Shown here in pieces: positions 53,441-61,488 of a DNA stretch of 64,000 bases; the stretch's first letter is position 1, and each line of letters starts with the position of its first letter. The position numbers and the translations under genes are program-made. Where the stretch lies: the NCBI RefSeq assembly GCF_009696615.1, contig NZ_VULO01000004.1, positions 123,763 through 187,762 on the forward strand, written 5' to 3'. This DNA is from Scrofimicrobium canadense (lineage in GTDB: Bacteria; Actinomycetota; Actinomycetes; Actinomycetales; Actinomycetaceae). Below the pieces are notes generated by a model. It ran no database searches, was not told the origin of the DNA, and was given only the letters and a program-made list of their open reading frames with translations.

Positions 53441-54693
53441 ACGTTCTGCTTTGCGTTCATTGCACCGATAGCTCTTTCGTAAAGACCTTCATACCTGCGA
53501 ATTATTTGCGCAGAATCATGGGTGAGTGCCTTGGCCCTCGCTGCCCCGCTAAAACGCATGTAGGTCTCGTTGTCCAAAGCAAGCAGTCGAGAAATACGAT
53601 CAGCAAAGCAGTTAACGTCGCAGGTCGGCGAAAGATACCCTTCGACTCCGTCAGTGAGTAAATGAGGTAACGCCATCTCATCAGCAACAACTATCGGAGT
53701 TCCCGATGCCATAGCCTCCAGAGAAGCCAAACTCTGCAATTCGGCAGGAGACGGCATCACAAAAACTGCGGCACGGTGATGAAGAAGTTCCAATTCTTCG
53801 TCACTTACCCTTCCGTGGAAAGTGACTCGATTGACTATGCCGCATTCATCAGCAAGTGTCTCGAGAACGTCCTTTTCGGAACCCGATCCAACAATATCGA
53901 GATGCGCATCCATTTTTTCAGCAAGTAACGCAAATGCACGAATGAGTGTCGCAATATTCTTCTCACGGTCCAGACGACCTAGATACATTACGCGTGCGTC
54001 CGTGGGCTTGCGGGTCTTGGCAGTAAAGCGCCCGACGTCAATTCCGCATGAAACAGGTTCAACTGGCGAGATTCCAGCCCTGGACTCCAAATACTCAGCA
54101 GCGATCGGAGTCGGACTAGTAATGACCTGAACCCCTTCATATGTCGATGCTGCTAGGCGCCACCCAAAACGACTAATCGCCGGATGTATTGCTTTTGGAA
54201 ATCCCGAATATTCAATGAGGTTTTCTGGCATAACATGGTTTGTCGCAATGACAGGCACTCCCCTGGCATGCCCTTCCAGAGCCGCACCACGACCGATAAC
54301 CATGAACGATTGAATGTGGATAACGTCGGGACGGACCGCCGAAAGAAGTCGCTTCATTTGTCCGCTCACCTCCCAAGGAGGCGCAAACCGAAGCCAATCA
54401 TGCAATGGCCAAGGCACACTGCGAAAACGATGGACGTAGATCTTCTCACCATCATATTTTTCAATGCCAGAGCTGGTACTGAACTTCGTTGCGGGAGCAA
54501 CTACATGCACCTGATGACCGCGCCGCGACAGTCGGACTGCATGGTCGCGTGTGAAGCGAGCAGCTCCATTCACATCAGGGGGAAAAGTATCGGCAGCAAT
54601 GAGAATGCGCCACGATGTCCAGCTCATATCTACTGAATCATCCTCGTGAGCCAAGGGTGCGCAAGTCAAAGTCATTCCTTCCGAGTCAACCAT
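53437..54693 (-). CDS. Glycosyltransferase family 4
   Basis: GT-B fold retaining glycosyltransferase, up to 418 residues, cytosolic or membrane-associated. Features: RILIAADTFPPDVNGAARFT (acceptor domain), GIDVGRF, RVMYLGRLDREKN, and the donor-site E-x7-E block PAELQSLASLEAMASGTPIVVAD. It resembles mannosyltransferases of the PimB type, but the acceptor cannot be inferred. The first ~22 residues are atypical, so the true start may be the ATG at 54627. Operon with the DMT transporter. Confidence 0.9.
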   Translation of the reverse strand: MVDSEGMTLTCAPLAHEDDSVDMSWTSWRILIAADTFPPDVNGAARFTRDHAVRLSRRGHQVHVVAPATKFSTSSGIEKYDGEKIYVHRFRSVPWPLHDWLRFAPPWEVSGQMKRLLSAVRPDVIHIQSFMVIGRGAALEGHARGVPVIATNHVMPENLIEYSGFPKAIHPAISRFGWRLAASTYEGVQVITSPTPIAAEYLESRAGISPVEPVSCGIDVGRFTAKTRKPTDARVMYLGRLDREKNIATLIRAFALLAEKMDAHLDIVGSGSEKDVLETLADECGIVNRVTFHGRVSDEELELLHHRAAVFVMPSPAELQSLASLEAMASGTPIVVADEMALPHLLTDGVEGYLSPTCDVNCFADRISRLLALDNETYMRFSGAARAKALTHDSAQIIRRYEGLYERAIGAMNAKQNV

Positions 54694-54843
54694 GATTAGT
54701 ATGCCACCGCGGCGGCGCCACAGACGAACCTACTCGTCTAGTATCAGCTACTCTGTTATGTGTTCGTCAAGCTCATATGCGTCTATTTTGTGTAGGTTTT
54801 GTGCAGATGACGCGGTTCGAGCACATTGAAGACAGGAGATTGT

Positions 54844-55689
54844 GTGAAAGAAGTCAAGTGGTCAGGGGGTACCACTGCGTATTGGACTTACGGCCCACAC
54901 GATGCTCCGCAGATAGTTATGCTTCACGGATACCGTGGCGACCATCACGGGTTGGAAAGAATCACGCATGAGTTAAGCCAGTTCCACGTGATTGTGCCAG
55001 ACCTGCCGGGGTTTGGACGGTCTTCTCCCCTTCCCAATCCTCACGATCAGCTCGCTGGGTTTTCCCAATGGGCTTGCGAATTCCTCGCGCTGGTGGATCC
55101 CAGCGGTCATGGCACGTTAGTAGGACACTCTTTCGGGTCTCTTGTTGCAAGCAAGGCAATCTCGTCTTCCACTGCACCCATTGCACAGCGTCTAGTCCTC
55201 ATCAATCCGATCGCCGCCCCTCCCATCGTCATCTCGAATCAGCTCCTTACTTTAGGGATGCTGAGTTTCCACCGATTAGCTGGATTAGTCCCCTCCCCGC
55301 TAGGTGATATTCTGCTGCGCAATTGGGCGGTGAGCAGAGTCACAGGGCTCGCCACCATGACCACCTCAGATCCCGCTCTCAGACGCTGGATTCACCGGCA
55401 GCACACTCAGTATTTCTCGACGTTTCACGATCGCGATTCTCTCCTTGAAGCTTTTGCAACTTCTATGAAAGAAGCTGTTGCTTATTATGCTCAAGACATA
55501 TCAATCCCCACGCTATTGATTGCGGGGGAAATAGATGTGCTTGCTCCACTTGAAGATCAGCGCCGCCTGCTCCACCTCATCCCCCATGCGCGCCTCAATG
55601 TGATTCCGGAAGCTGGCCATCTCACACATTATGAGCACCCCACCGCAGTTGCCAGTATGATCGAAGATTTTGTTCAAGGACGTGGCTGA
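54844..55689 (+). CDS. Alpha/beta hydrolase
   Basis: 281 residues. Oxyanion region LHGYRGDHHG, nucleophile elbow LVGHSFGSL (Ser), acid in AGEIDVLAP and His in EAGHLTHYEHP, so the triad is complete. A hydrophobic cap region lies in the middle (PIVISNQLLTLGMLSFHRL). GTG at 54844 has AGGAG five bases upstream. It overlaps the following glycosyltransferase by one base; the pair may act on a common lipid or glycan. Confidence 0.88.
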   Translation: MKEVKWSGGTTAYWTYGPHDAPQIVMLHGYRGDHHGLERITHELSQFHVIVPDLPGFGRSSPLPNPHDQLAGFSQWACEFLALVDPSGHGTLVGHSFGSLVASKAISSSTAPIAQRLVLINPIAAPPIVISNQLLTLGMLSFHRLAGLVPSPLGDILLRNWAVSRVTGLATMTTSDPALRRWIHRQHTQYFSTFHDRDSLLEAFATSMKEAVAYYAQDISIPTLLIAGEIDVLAPLEDQRRLLHLIPHARLNVIPEAGHLTHYEHPTAVASMIEDFVQGRG

Positions 55690-56762
55690 TGAGAATCTTT
55701 ATAGATTGTCGATATGTTCGGGTTGATCGTCACGATGGCATAAGTCGTTTCACCGCGGAGCTGGTGTCCGAGGTCTCCACAATTCTCCCCATAGAATTGC
55801 TGATCAATGACCGTCGCCAACTTCGCCATCTACCCGATCTTCCTTGGCATATGATCTCCTCTCCGACAAACTGGCGTGAACCTTTTGTGGCTTTACAGGT
55901 GCGTAGGCTACATCCAGACATCGTATTTAGTCCCATGCAAACAATGGGCAGTTGGGGGCGTAACTATGCGTTAATTCTCACGCTTCACGATCTCATCTAC
56001 TATCAGAATCCCACACCGCCCAGGGACCTGCCCGGATTCGTAAAAATATTGTGGCGTCTTTTCCACATGGCGTGGTGGCCCCAGCGTCTGCTTCTCAATC
56101 GTGCTGATCATGTGGTGACGGTTTCACACACATCGCGGCATCTGATCCAACGGCATCGGTTGACTAGGCGTCCCATTACCGTAATCTATAACGCACCAGC
56201 ACAAATACCCTCAAAAAATGCGGTTGCCAGTCATAGCGCACGCAAGAAGACCCTTGTCTATATGGGCTCATACATGCCCTATAAGAACGTCGAAACCTTA
56301 GTGCGCGCAGCTAATCAGCTCCCCAATTATGAGCTACATCTAATGAGTCGCATTTCCGATAATGACCGCGAATACCTGGAGAGTCTTGTTACTAAAGCAC
56401 AACTGGTATTCCATAATGGTGCGACCGACCAGGATTATTACAGCGTCCTGGCCGAAGCCACTGCTTTAGTATCTGCTTCGCGCGACGAGGGATTTGGTAT
56501 TCCGTTGGTGGAAGCAATGTCGCTTGGTACCCCAGTCGTCGTGAGCGATATTCCTGTTTTTCGTGAGGTTGCTGGAAAGGCCGGGGCATATGTGCGCCCC
56601 GACGATGCCGACGGATTTGCCCACCAAATCCACATTCTTGAAGATGCCTCGACGTGGGAGACCAAGTCTGAGATCGCCCGCAACGAGGCTAAGAGATTTA
56701 GTTGGGCCGTTTCTGCTAGAACATTTGTCAACCTCATCAAAGAAATTGCCACTGAGCGTTAA
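55689..56762 (+). CDS. Glycosyltransferase family 4 (group 1)
   Basis: 357 residues, GT-B fold. N-terminal MRIFIDCRYVRVDRHDGISRFTAEL, then LTLHDLIYYQNP, VVTVSHTSRHLIQRH, TLVYMGSYMPYKN and the donor E-x7-E block ASRDEGFGIPLVEAMSLGTPVVVSD. It differs from the GT4 at 53437 and is transcribed divergently from it. Start ATG overlaps the hydrolase stop (TGATG). Convergent with the AI-2E transporter with 2 bases between stops. Confidence 0.9.
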   Translation: MRIFIDCRYVRVDRHDGISRFTAELVSEVSTILPIELLINDRRQLRHLPDLPWHMISSPTNWREPFVALQVRRLHPDIVFSPMQTMGSWGRNYALILTLHDLIYYQNPTPPRDLPGFVKILWRLFHMAWWPQRLLLNRADHVVTVSHTSRHLIQRHRLTRRPITVIYNAPAQIPSKNAVASHSARKKTLVYMGSYMPYKNVETLVRAANQLPNYELHLMSRISDNDREYLESLVTKAQLVFHNGATDQDYYSVLAEATALVSASRDEGFGIPLVEAMSLGTPVVVSDIPVFREVAGKAGAYVRPDDADGFAHQIHILEDASTWETKSEIARNEAKRFSWAVSARTFVNLIKEIATER

Positions 56763-56764
56763 AA

Positions 56765-57958
56765 TCATTCCCCCGAAAATCTGGGAAGAGGTTCGACTTT
56801 TGCGTCTTGGCGAGGCACCCACACCTGTTTGATGATCAACAGCAAGGACGCAGTGATGGGGATTGCCACAAGTGCTCCGATGAGTCCCAAGAGTGTCCCG
56901 CCAACAAGTGCTCCGATAACCACCAGAGCGCCTGGAATCTCAATGGTTCGGGTCATGACCCGCGGAGTTAGCACATAGGCTTCAATCTGCATGTAGACCA
57001 GGTACGCTACCGCAAAGATGATTGCAGCGACCGGACCGGTGAAAAGAGCCGCGATGCTAGCTATTCCCCAATACAGCACTGAACCAATCAGTGGAATGAG
57101 CGTAATTCCAAATGCCAATACTGCCATCAACGCTGGGAACGGAAGTTTCAAAACCAAGTACAAGACAAACGCAACTGCTGCGTTGCAGGCGGCTAATATC
57201 ACCATTCCTATGAGATATCCGCCGATTGAGGCGGTAATCTTGTCTGTGATTTTCGCCAAGTTCTCCCTGCCACGTGCGGGGGTAAGACGGTAGAAGCCTT
57301 CCTTGATTGATGACAGTGATGAGAGGAAATAGAGCGTGAGAACAATGGTGATCACTGTTCCGGACACACCAGAGATCACACTGGCCCCCACTTGCAGTGC
57401 ACCTCCGCCCAACGTAGCAAGGTTGGCTGGGTCAGTCACGAAGGAAGTCACGTGATCGATTGCATCGTTGACTCCGTCACCGAAACGATCCTGTATCCAC
57501 AAAAACCAATCCGATTTTTGGGCCTCATCCACAAGTCGCGGAGCATCCTTGACGAACTGGGCAACCTGTGTGATCACGGTTGGAATGATAAAAGCGAGGA
57601 CTCCCCCCAAGACCAATGCGAAAACGAAAAAGACAATGACAATGGCCCACCCGCGTTTTACTCCCTTGTGCGTCAGTGATTCGACAGCCGGGTTGAGTCC
57701 AAGGGCCGCGAACATTGCTAACAGGATATAGATCAGCACCGTGGACAGGTCAGATAGCGCCATTGCCAGCAACAAGGCAACCAACACGCCTAAAGTCGCC
57801 GTAAATCCGAAGGAAAAGGGGCTAGAGATACGGGTGAGAATCCCATGCTTCACGCTAATGTCAGCAATCTTGGGCGACTTAGTCATGGGTGAGGTGTGCT
57901 CTGCACGATTGTTTTCGGTGCTGGGCCTACGCGACGCAGGTGGTTGTGTTTCGCTCAT
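56765..57958 (-). CDS. AI-2E family (PerM-like) membrane transporter
   Basis: About 397 residues, a paralogue of the protein at 27688. A charged N-terminal ~45 residues is followed by about eight hydrophobic segments; late motifs FGITLIPLIGSVLYWG and MQIEAYVLTPRVMTRTIEIPGALVVIGAL identify the family. The frame opens at 58096, but the ATG at 57958 is chosen; TACAGT lies six bases upstream without a ribosome site, as in other leaderless candidates here. Confidence 0.86.
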   Translation of the reverse strand: MSETQPPASRRPSTENNRAEHTSPMTKSPKIADISVKHGILTRISSPFSFGFTATLGVLVALLLAMALSDLSTVLIYILLAMFAALGLNPAVESLTHKGVKRGWAIVIVFFVFALVLGGVLAFIIPTVITQVAQFVKDAPRLVDEAQKSDWFLWIQDRFGDGVNDAIDHVTSFVTDPANLATLGGGALQVGASVISGVSGTVITIVLTLYFLSSLSSIKEGFYRLTPARGRENLAKITDKITASIGGYLIGMVILAACNAAVAFVLYLVLKLPFPALMAVLAFGITLIPLIGSVLYWGIASIAALFTGPVAAIIFAVAYLVYMQIEAYVLTPRVMTRTIEIPGALVVIGALVGGTLLGLIGALVAIPITASLLLIIKQVWVPRQDAKVEPLPRFSGE

Positions 57959-58211
57959 GATCCAACTGTAGGCATCCCACACCTGTTCCGCGATAGGTGT
58001 GCAATACCCTCGGAAGTTTTGTGCACTGTGGTGTGTGAGGCCGGTGAACTCATTCCAATGTTGGGCTTCGAGCAAATAGATATCGACCCTACCCACAAAC
58101 GAAATAGCTAGATTACGCGTGGTGAGGATTACCCTTACCTAGGGCACATCGTCGGTCGATTGCCCGTAGCGATAAGCATCATATAGTTCAGTACACATAG
58201 GCGGGTCAAAA

Positions 58212-58790
58212 ATGAGTGAAAGAGTTCTCATCATCTACGGCAGTCGGTTTGGCCATAGCCGAGATGTCTCCACGCATATTGCTAAGGCGATTCATGAAGC
58301 TCAACCTGCACTTCAGTCCACAATTATTGATATCGACGATGCCAAAGGTTCACTCAATGGCACAGGCCTTTCGCGATATAGAGCTGTCGTTATCGCAGCC
58401 TCAGTGCAATACGGACACATCGACAAACGTGTCGAACGGTGGGTAAAGAAGAATCTTTCATACGTACAGCAAATCCCCAGTCTGTTGGTGACCATTAGTC
58501 TCTCAGCCCGCAAATTTACCGATGACACCCCTGCTCCCGAAGAACACACGTACACCAGTAAGTTCCTAGATCATACTGGTTGGCATCCTGACCGCATCGA
58601 GATAGCGGCGGGCCGCTTAGAATATCCTCGCTATAACTTTTTCGACAAGACAATGATTCGCTTCATCATGCATATCTCGGGTGGTGTAACCGACAGAACC
58701 TCAACCATCGAGTACACCAACTGGGACCGACTTACTGACGTTGCCAAGGATTTCGTACAGCTAGTGGAAAATACAAATTCAGAGAACTAA
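58212..58790 (+). CDS. Flavodoxin-domain protein, HemG-like protoporphyrinogen oxidase
   Basis: 192 residues. FMN loop IYGSRFGHSRDVSTHIA, VVIAASVQYGHIDKRVERWVKKN and IAAGRLEYPRYNFFDKTMIRFIMHISGG match HemG, the menaquinone-dependent protoporphyrinogen dehydrogenase, rather than plain flavodoxin. No other haem genes are near, so the physiological substrate is inferred only. Upstream of the erm unit on the same strand with a 26-base gap to its leader peptide. Confidence 0.85.
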   Translation: MSERVLIIYGSRFGHSRDVSTHIAKAIHEAQPALQSTIIDIDDAKGSLNGTGLSRYRAVVIAASVQYGHIDKRVERWVKKNLSYVQQIPSLLVTISLSARKFTDDTPAPEEHTYTSKFLDHTGWHPDRIEIAAGRLEYPRYNFFDKTMIRFIMHISGGVTDRTSTIEYTNWDRLTDVAKDFVQLVENTNSEN

Positions 58791-58816
58791 AGACACCTGC
58801 GGTTCTATGGTGATCT

Positions 58817-58882
58817 ATGGGAACTTTAATTCTTGCGCTGCAGATGACGCAGCACATGCCGATTCGACTTCGCCGCGCCTGA
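58817..58882 (+). CDS. Erm leader peptide
   Basis: A 21-codon open frame starting ATG GGA ACT behind GGTGA and ending PIRLRRA-stop, 135 bases before the erm ATG. The Arg-Leu-Arg-Arg stretch resembles the Arg-x-Arg motifs at which ribosomes stall with macrolides in erm leaders. Its last codons form one arm of a hairpin whose partner can re-pair downstream (see attenuator). Confidence 0.7.
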   Translation: MGTLILALQMTQHMPIRLRRA

Positions 58883-59014
58883 TGGCGCGTCACTAAAAAG
58901 TCATCACAATCGCGCCATCTATCCGAGAGTCCTTGCGCCTCGGAAGATATTTTGCGTACGCAGATTCTTTTCACTCTTTCGAGGCGTTCCATCTTTATAA
59001 ACTTCTTGGAGCGC
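58874..59014 (+). promoter_or_regulatory. Translational attenuator of erm
   Basis: Competing pairings seen by eye: CGCGCC (58874-58879) with GGCGCG (58884-58889); GATGGCGCG (58881-58889) with CGCGCCATC (58911-58919), perfect 9 bp; CCGAG (58923) with CTCGG (58939); CGCCTCG (58936-58942) with CGAGGCG (58980-58986); and GCGTTCC (58984-58990) with GGAGCGC (59008-59014). The last one buries the erm ribosome site and is excluded by the fourth. A drug-stalled ribosome covering the first arm would reshuffle the chain and free the site. Confidence 0.65.
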
Positions 59015-59017
59015 ACA

Positions 59018-59776
59018 ATGTCCCGTTCTGCATATTCTGGCCGCCACGAGATTGGCCAAAACTTTCTAAACCACACCCCAACTATTTCTTATCTGGTAAC
59101 TCTCGTCTCTAAAACCTCAGGGTCGATCCTTGAAATAGGCGCTGGACAGGGAGCTCTTACGGTTCCCCTATCGAAGCTAGATCGCCCGGTCACCGCAATT
59201 GATATCGATCGTAAGGCCATCCACAGACTGCGCCGACGTGTACCACAGGTGCGGTGCCTGCACGCAGATATCCTCTCCCACACCATTCACGATCCGGTGC
59301 TTGTAGGAAATGTGCCATTCAACATCACAACACCTATTCTGCGAAAACTTCTGACATCAACTTGCTGGCGTGATGCTTTCCTCGTCTTGCAATGGGAGGT
59401 TGCCCGCAAACGGGCTGGCGTTGGCGGAGGAACAATGATGTCGGCTCAACACGGACCGTGGTTTGCTTTCACTCTCCATGGACGTATCCCGGCACGGTGC
59501 TTCGCCCCTCGTCCAAGCGTTGACGCGGGAATTCTTCACATAGCAAGGAGGAACGTACCACTGATCGCGGACGAAGAACGGGGCCAGTACCAGCATTTTG
59601 TTCATTCAGTTTTCACTGGGAAAGGACGAAACATGGTTGAGATCGTCAGCAATGCTACCCAGTCAAGTCACAGGGAGGCAGGACGGATTTTGCAAACCCT
59701 GGAGATACCCGCATCTAGCAAACCTCGCGATCTCTGGGCCGAACAATGGGCCTCATTGTGGCCACAAACGCATTAA
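59018..59776 (+). CDS. erm: 23S rRNA (adenine-2058 N6)-methyltransferase, Erm family
   Basis: Confers macrolide-lincosamide-streptogramin B resistance by methylating A2058. 252 residues from the ATG at 59018 (GGAG upstream): RHEIGQNFLNHTP, motif I ILEIGAGQGALTVPL (38-51), acidic ribose-binding IDID (61-64), catalytic LVGNVPFNITTPIL (95-108), and WEVARKRAGVGGGTMMSAQHGPWF, which resembles actinobacterial Erm(X) rather than KsgA. No mobile-element remnants were seen next to it. It is preceded by a leader peptide and attenuator, so it is probably inducible. Confidence 0.92.
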   Translation: MSRSAYSGRHEIGQNFLNHTPTISYLVTLVSKTSGSILEIGAGQGALTVPLSKLDRPVTAIDIDRKAIHRLRRRVPQVRCLHADILSHTIHDPVLVGNVPFNITTPILRKLLTSTCWRDAFLVLQWEVARKRAGVGGGTMMSAQHGPWFAFTLHGRIPARCFAPRPSVDAGILHIARRNVPLIADEERGQYQHFVHSVFTGKGRNMVEIVSNATQSSHREAGRILQTLEIPASSKPRDLWAEQWASLWPQTH

Positions 59777-59795
59777 TACATTAATAACTGCCGAT

Positions 59796-59849
59796 TACAG
59801 CCGTGAAGAACATCGATACCCTGTGTGTCTCGCGCCTTTCACGGCTGTA
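59796..59849. repeat. Long inverted repeat between erm and the C69 dipeptidase
   Basis: TACAGCCGTGAA (59796-59807) and TTCACGGCTGTA (59838-59849) are perfect 12-base complements 30 bases apart, in the gap between convergent genes. There is no U tract on either strand, so it is a weak terminator candidate or a protein-binding or processing site. Confidence 0.6.
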
Positions 59850-59857
59850 CCCATGCG

Positions 59858-61390
59858 TCAGTTATCAGATCTGGAGAAACTGTTGCGCATTCCATTGGAA
59901 GCTATGAAGAGGACCTTATCTAGCAAACTATCTGTGGCTGAACGAATGGTGTCAGTTATGACTTGGTTCGCCTCGGCGAGAATGACCGGCGCATCACCTG
60001 TTCCAATGTTATCGGTGTCTTCGAGCGATGAGTCCGTCTGTTTGACATGTGCGTGACCGCTCGCAATGGTCCTTTGCTGGTAGCGTTCGATGTCGGCAAT
60101 GGTGTCAGAGAAATGCGCATCCGCGAGTGCCGCAATGATACGACTGGCCCAATAGAAGTTTTCGGTTGTTACCTGAGCCGTTGTATTTGCCAAATATTCA
60201 GGAACCTGGTCAACATTCGTATACAGCGGAACCAGTGTATTAAACGGGTTCGATGCAAAAGCCATCCACTGCAAAGAACGGAAACTCTCTGGCTTACCTG
60301 GGCGAATCTGCAGCACTGCCAGTTGACTGTGCCTGTTGATTCCTATGGGGCGGAGGGTTCCTGCTAATGCACTATCGTTTCCGTACGGATCATAAGGAGT
60401 TCCCTGATAATGCAAACTTAAAACGTATTTGACGTCTTCAATCGTAATTTTTCGTTCGGGTCTACGACACCAGGGAATATTATCTGAGAACGGCGTGTAG
60501 GTTGGTGCGTCACCTGACCATTCTCCACTGTTTGGGTTGAGGAAGCGCTGGATATCCCATGCCCGCGGCGTGTTGTAGACGTGGTCAGAATCAGAATGGG
60601 ATCCGAAAGCATCACGCGGGTTGAGTCGCCCATCGAACGATAGATCTAGCGAGTTGTCTTCGATAAAAGCCCTCAAGTCGCTGCTTGCCATATGCTCGCG
60701 CGCAGGCCCTTCTGCGTCACTCAGGTCGAAACTGTCTATCCCGAGTTGATTAGGCATCGTCACGTAGGCGTCATCAGGCACGCGTCGAGCAATCCAGTGG
60801 TGTCCGCCGACTGTCTCCAGCCACCAGATTTCATCGGAGTCTGAGAAAGCTACGCCGTTCATTTCGTAGGTGCCATATTTCTCAAGCAGCACCCCTAGGC
60901 GTTCGACTCCTTCGCGGGCTGAATGAATATAGGGTAAAACAAGCGTCAGGAAGTCTTCTTCGCCAATCCCACCCACGCGTTCTGGGACATATCCGCCTTC
61001 CCCCTCTTTGCCTTGAGCGGGTTGATATTCGACGAGGGGATCTGCCCCTAAGACCCGTTCATTACTGGTGAGAGTCTCAGTCGCACTCATTGCAACATTG
61101 GCTGAGTTTATTCCTGCCGATGCCCACAGTCCTTCGTCCAGGATTGCATTGGGAACAGCCGTGTAGCGCAGCGGATGATCAGGCAGATCGATGCTAACCC
61201 GGGAAATAACACTGGTGTAGGTGCGAGGCTGATCCTCAGGCTTCACTACGACGACTCGCTTCGGATTGTATTCACCATTTGCAGAGTCTTCATTGCGGGC
61301 CACCAGCGTTGACCCGTCATAACTCGCGTTTTTCCCCACCAGAATCGTTGTGCAGCCCACTGCGTTCTCCTTTATATTGGCTAGCTCCAT
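59858..61390 (-). CDS. Peptidase family C69 dipeptidase
   Basis: 510 residues, PepD-type N-terminal nucleophile dipeptidase. The nucleophile is the Cys in AVGCTTILVGKNAS, about residue 13; in this family the preceding residues are removed by self-processing. VARNEDSANGEYNPKRV, WASAGINSANVAMSATET and DEIWWLETVGGHHWIARR are family blocks. No signal peptide, so probably cytosolic. I chose the ATG at 61390 with GAGG upstream; the open frame begins at 61438. Divergent from the monooxygenase operon. Confidence 0.9.
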   Translation of the reverse strand: MELANIKENAVGCTTILVGKNASYDGSTLVARNEDSANGEYNPKRVVVVKPEDQPRTYTSVISRVSIDLPDHPLRYTAVPNAILDEGLWASAGINSANVAMSATETLTSNERVLGADPLVEYQPAQGKEGEGGYVPERVGGIGEEDFLTLVLPYIHSAREGVERLGVLLEKYGTYEMNGVAFSDSDEIWWLETVGGHHWIARRVPDDAYVTMPNQLGIDSFDLSDAEGPAREHMASSDLRAFIEDNSLDLSFDGRLNPRDAFGSHSDSDHVYNTPRAWDIQRFLNPNSGEWSGDAPTYTPFSDNIPWCRRPERKITIEDVKYVLSLHYQGTPYDPYGNDSALAGTLRPIGINRHSQLAVLQIRPGKPESFRSLQWMAFASNPFNTLVPLYTNVDQVPEYLANTTAQVTTENFYWASRIIAALADAHFSDTIADIERYQQRTIASGHAHVKQTDSSLEDTDNIGTGDAPVILAEANQVITDTIRSATDSLLDKVLFIASNGMRNSFSRSDN

Positions 61391-61430
61391 GGTACGCCTC
61401 GGCTCATGTACAGCAGTGAGAGAACACACC

Positions 61431-61459
61431 TTGTACATTTATATGCACATGCATATACT
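61431..61459 (+). promoter_or_regulatory. Promoter with embedded palindromic operator of the LLM operon
   Basis: -35 TTGTAC (61431-61436), 17-base spacer, -10 TATACT (61454-61459). The perfect palindrome TATATGCA-CA-TGCATATA (61440-61457) fills the spacer and touches the -10. A dimeric repressor bound there would block RNA polymerase; the MarR gene in the operon is the obvious candidate. Confidence 0.75.
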
Positions 61460-61488
61460 TTAGTTGGCTACTTGTTTAGGAGGCACCC

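Noticed and set aside
59018..59776. Methyltransferase as KsgA/RsmA instead of Erm
   Set aside because: The C-terminal block WEVARKRAGVGGGTMMSAQ, the leader peptide and the attenuator fit Erm; KsgA has a different C-terminal domain and no such leader.
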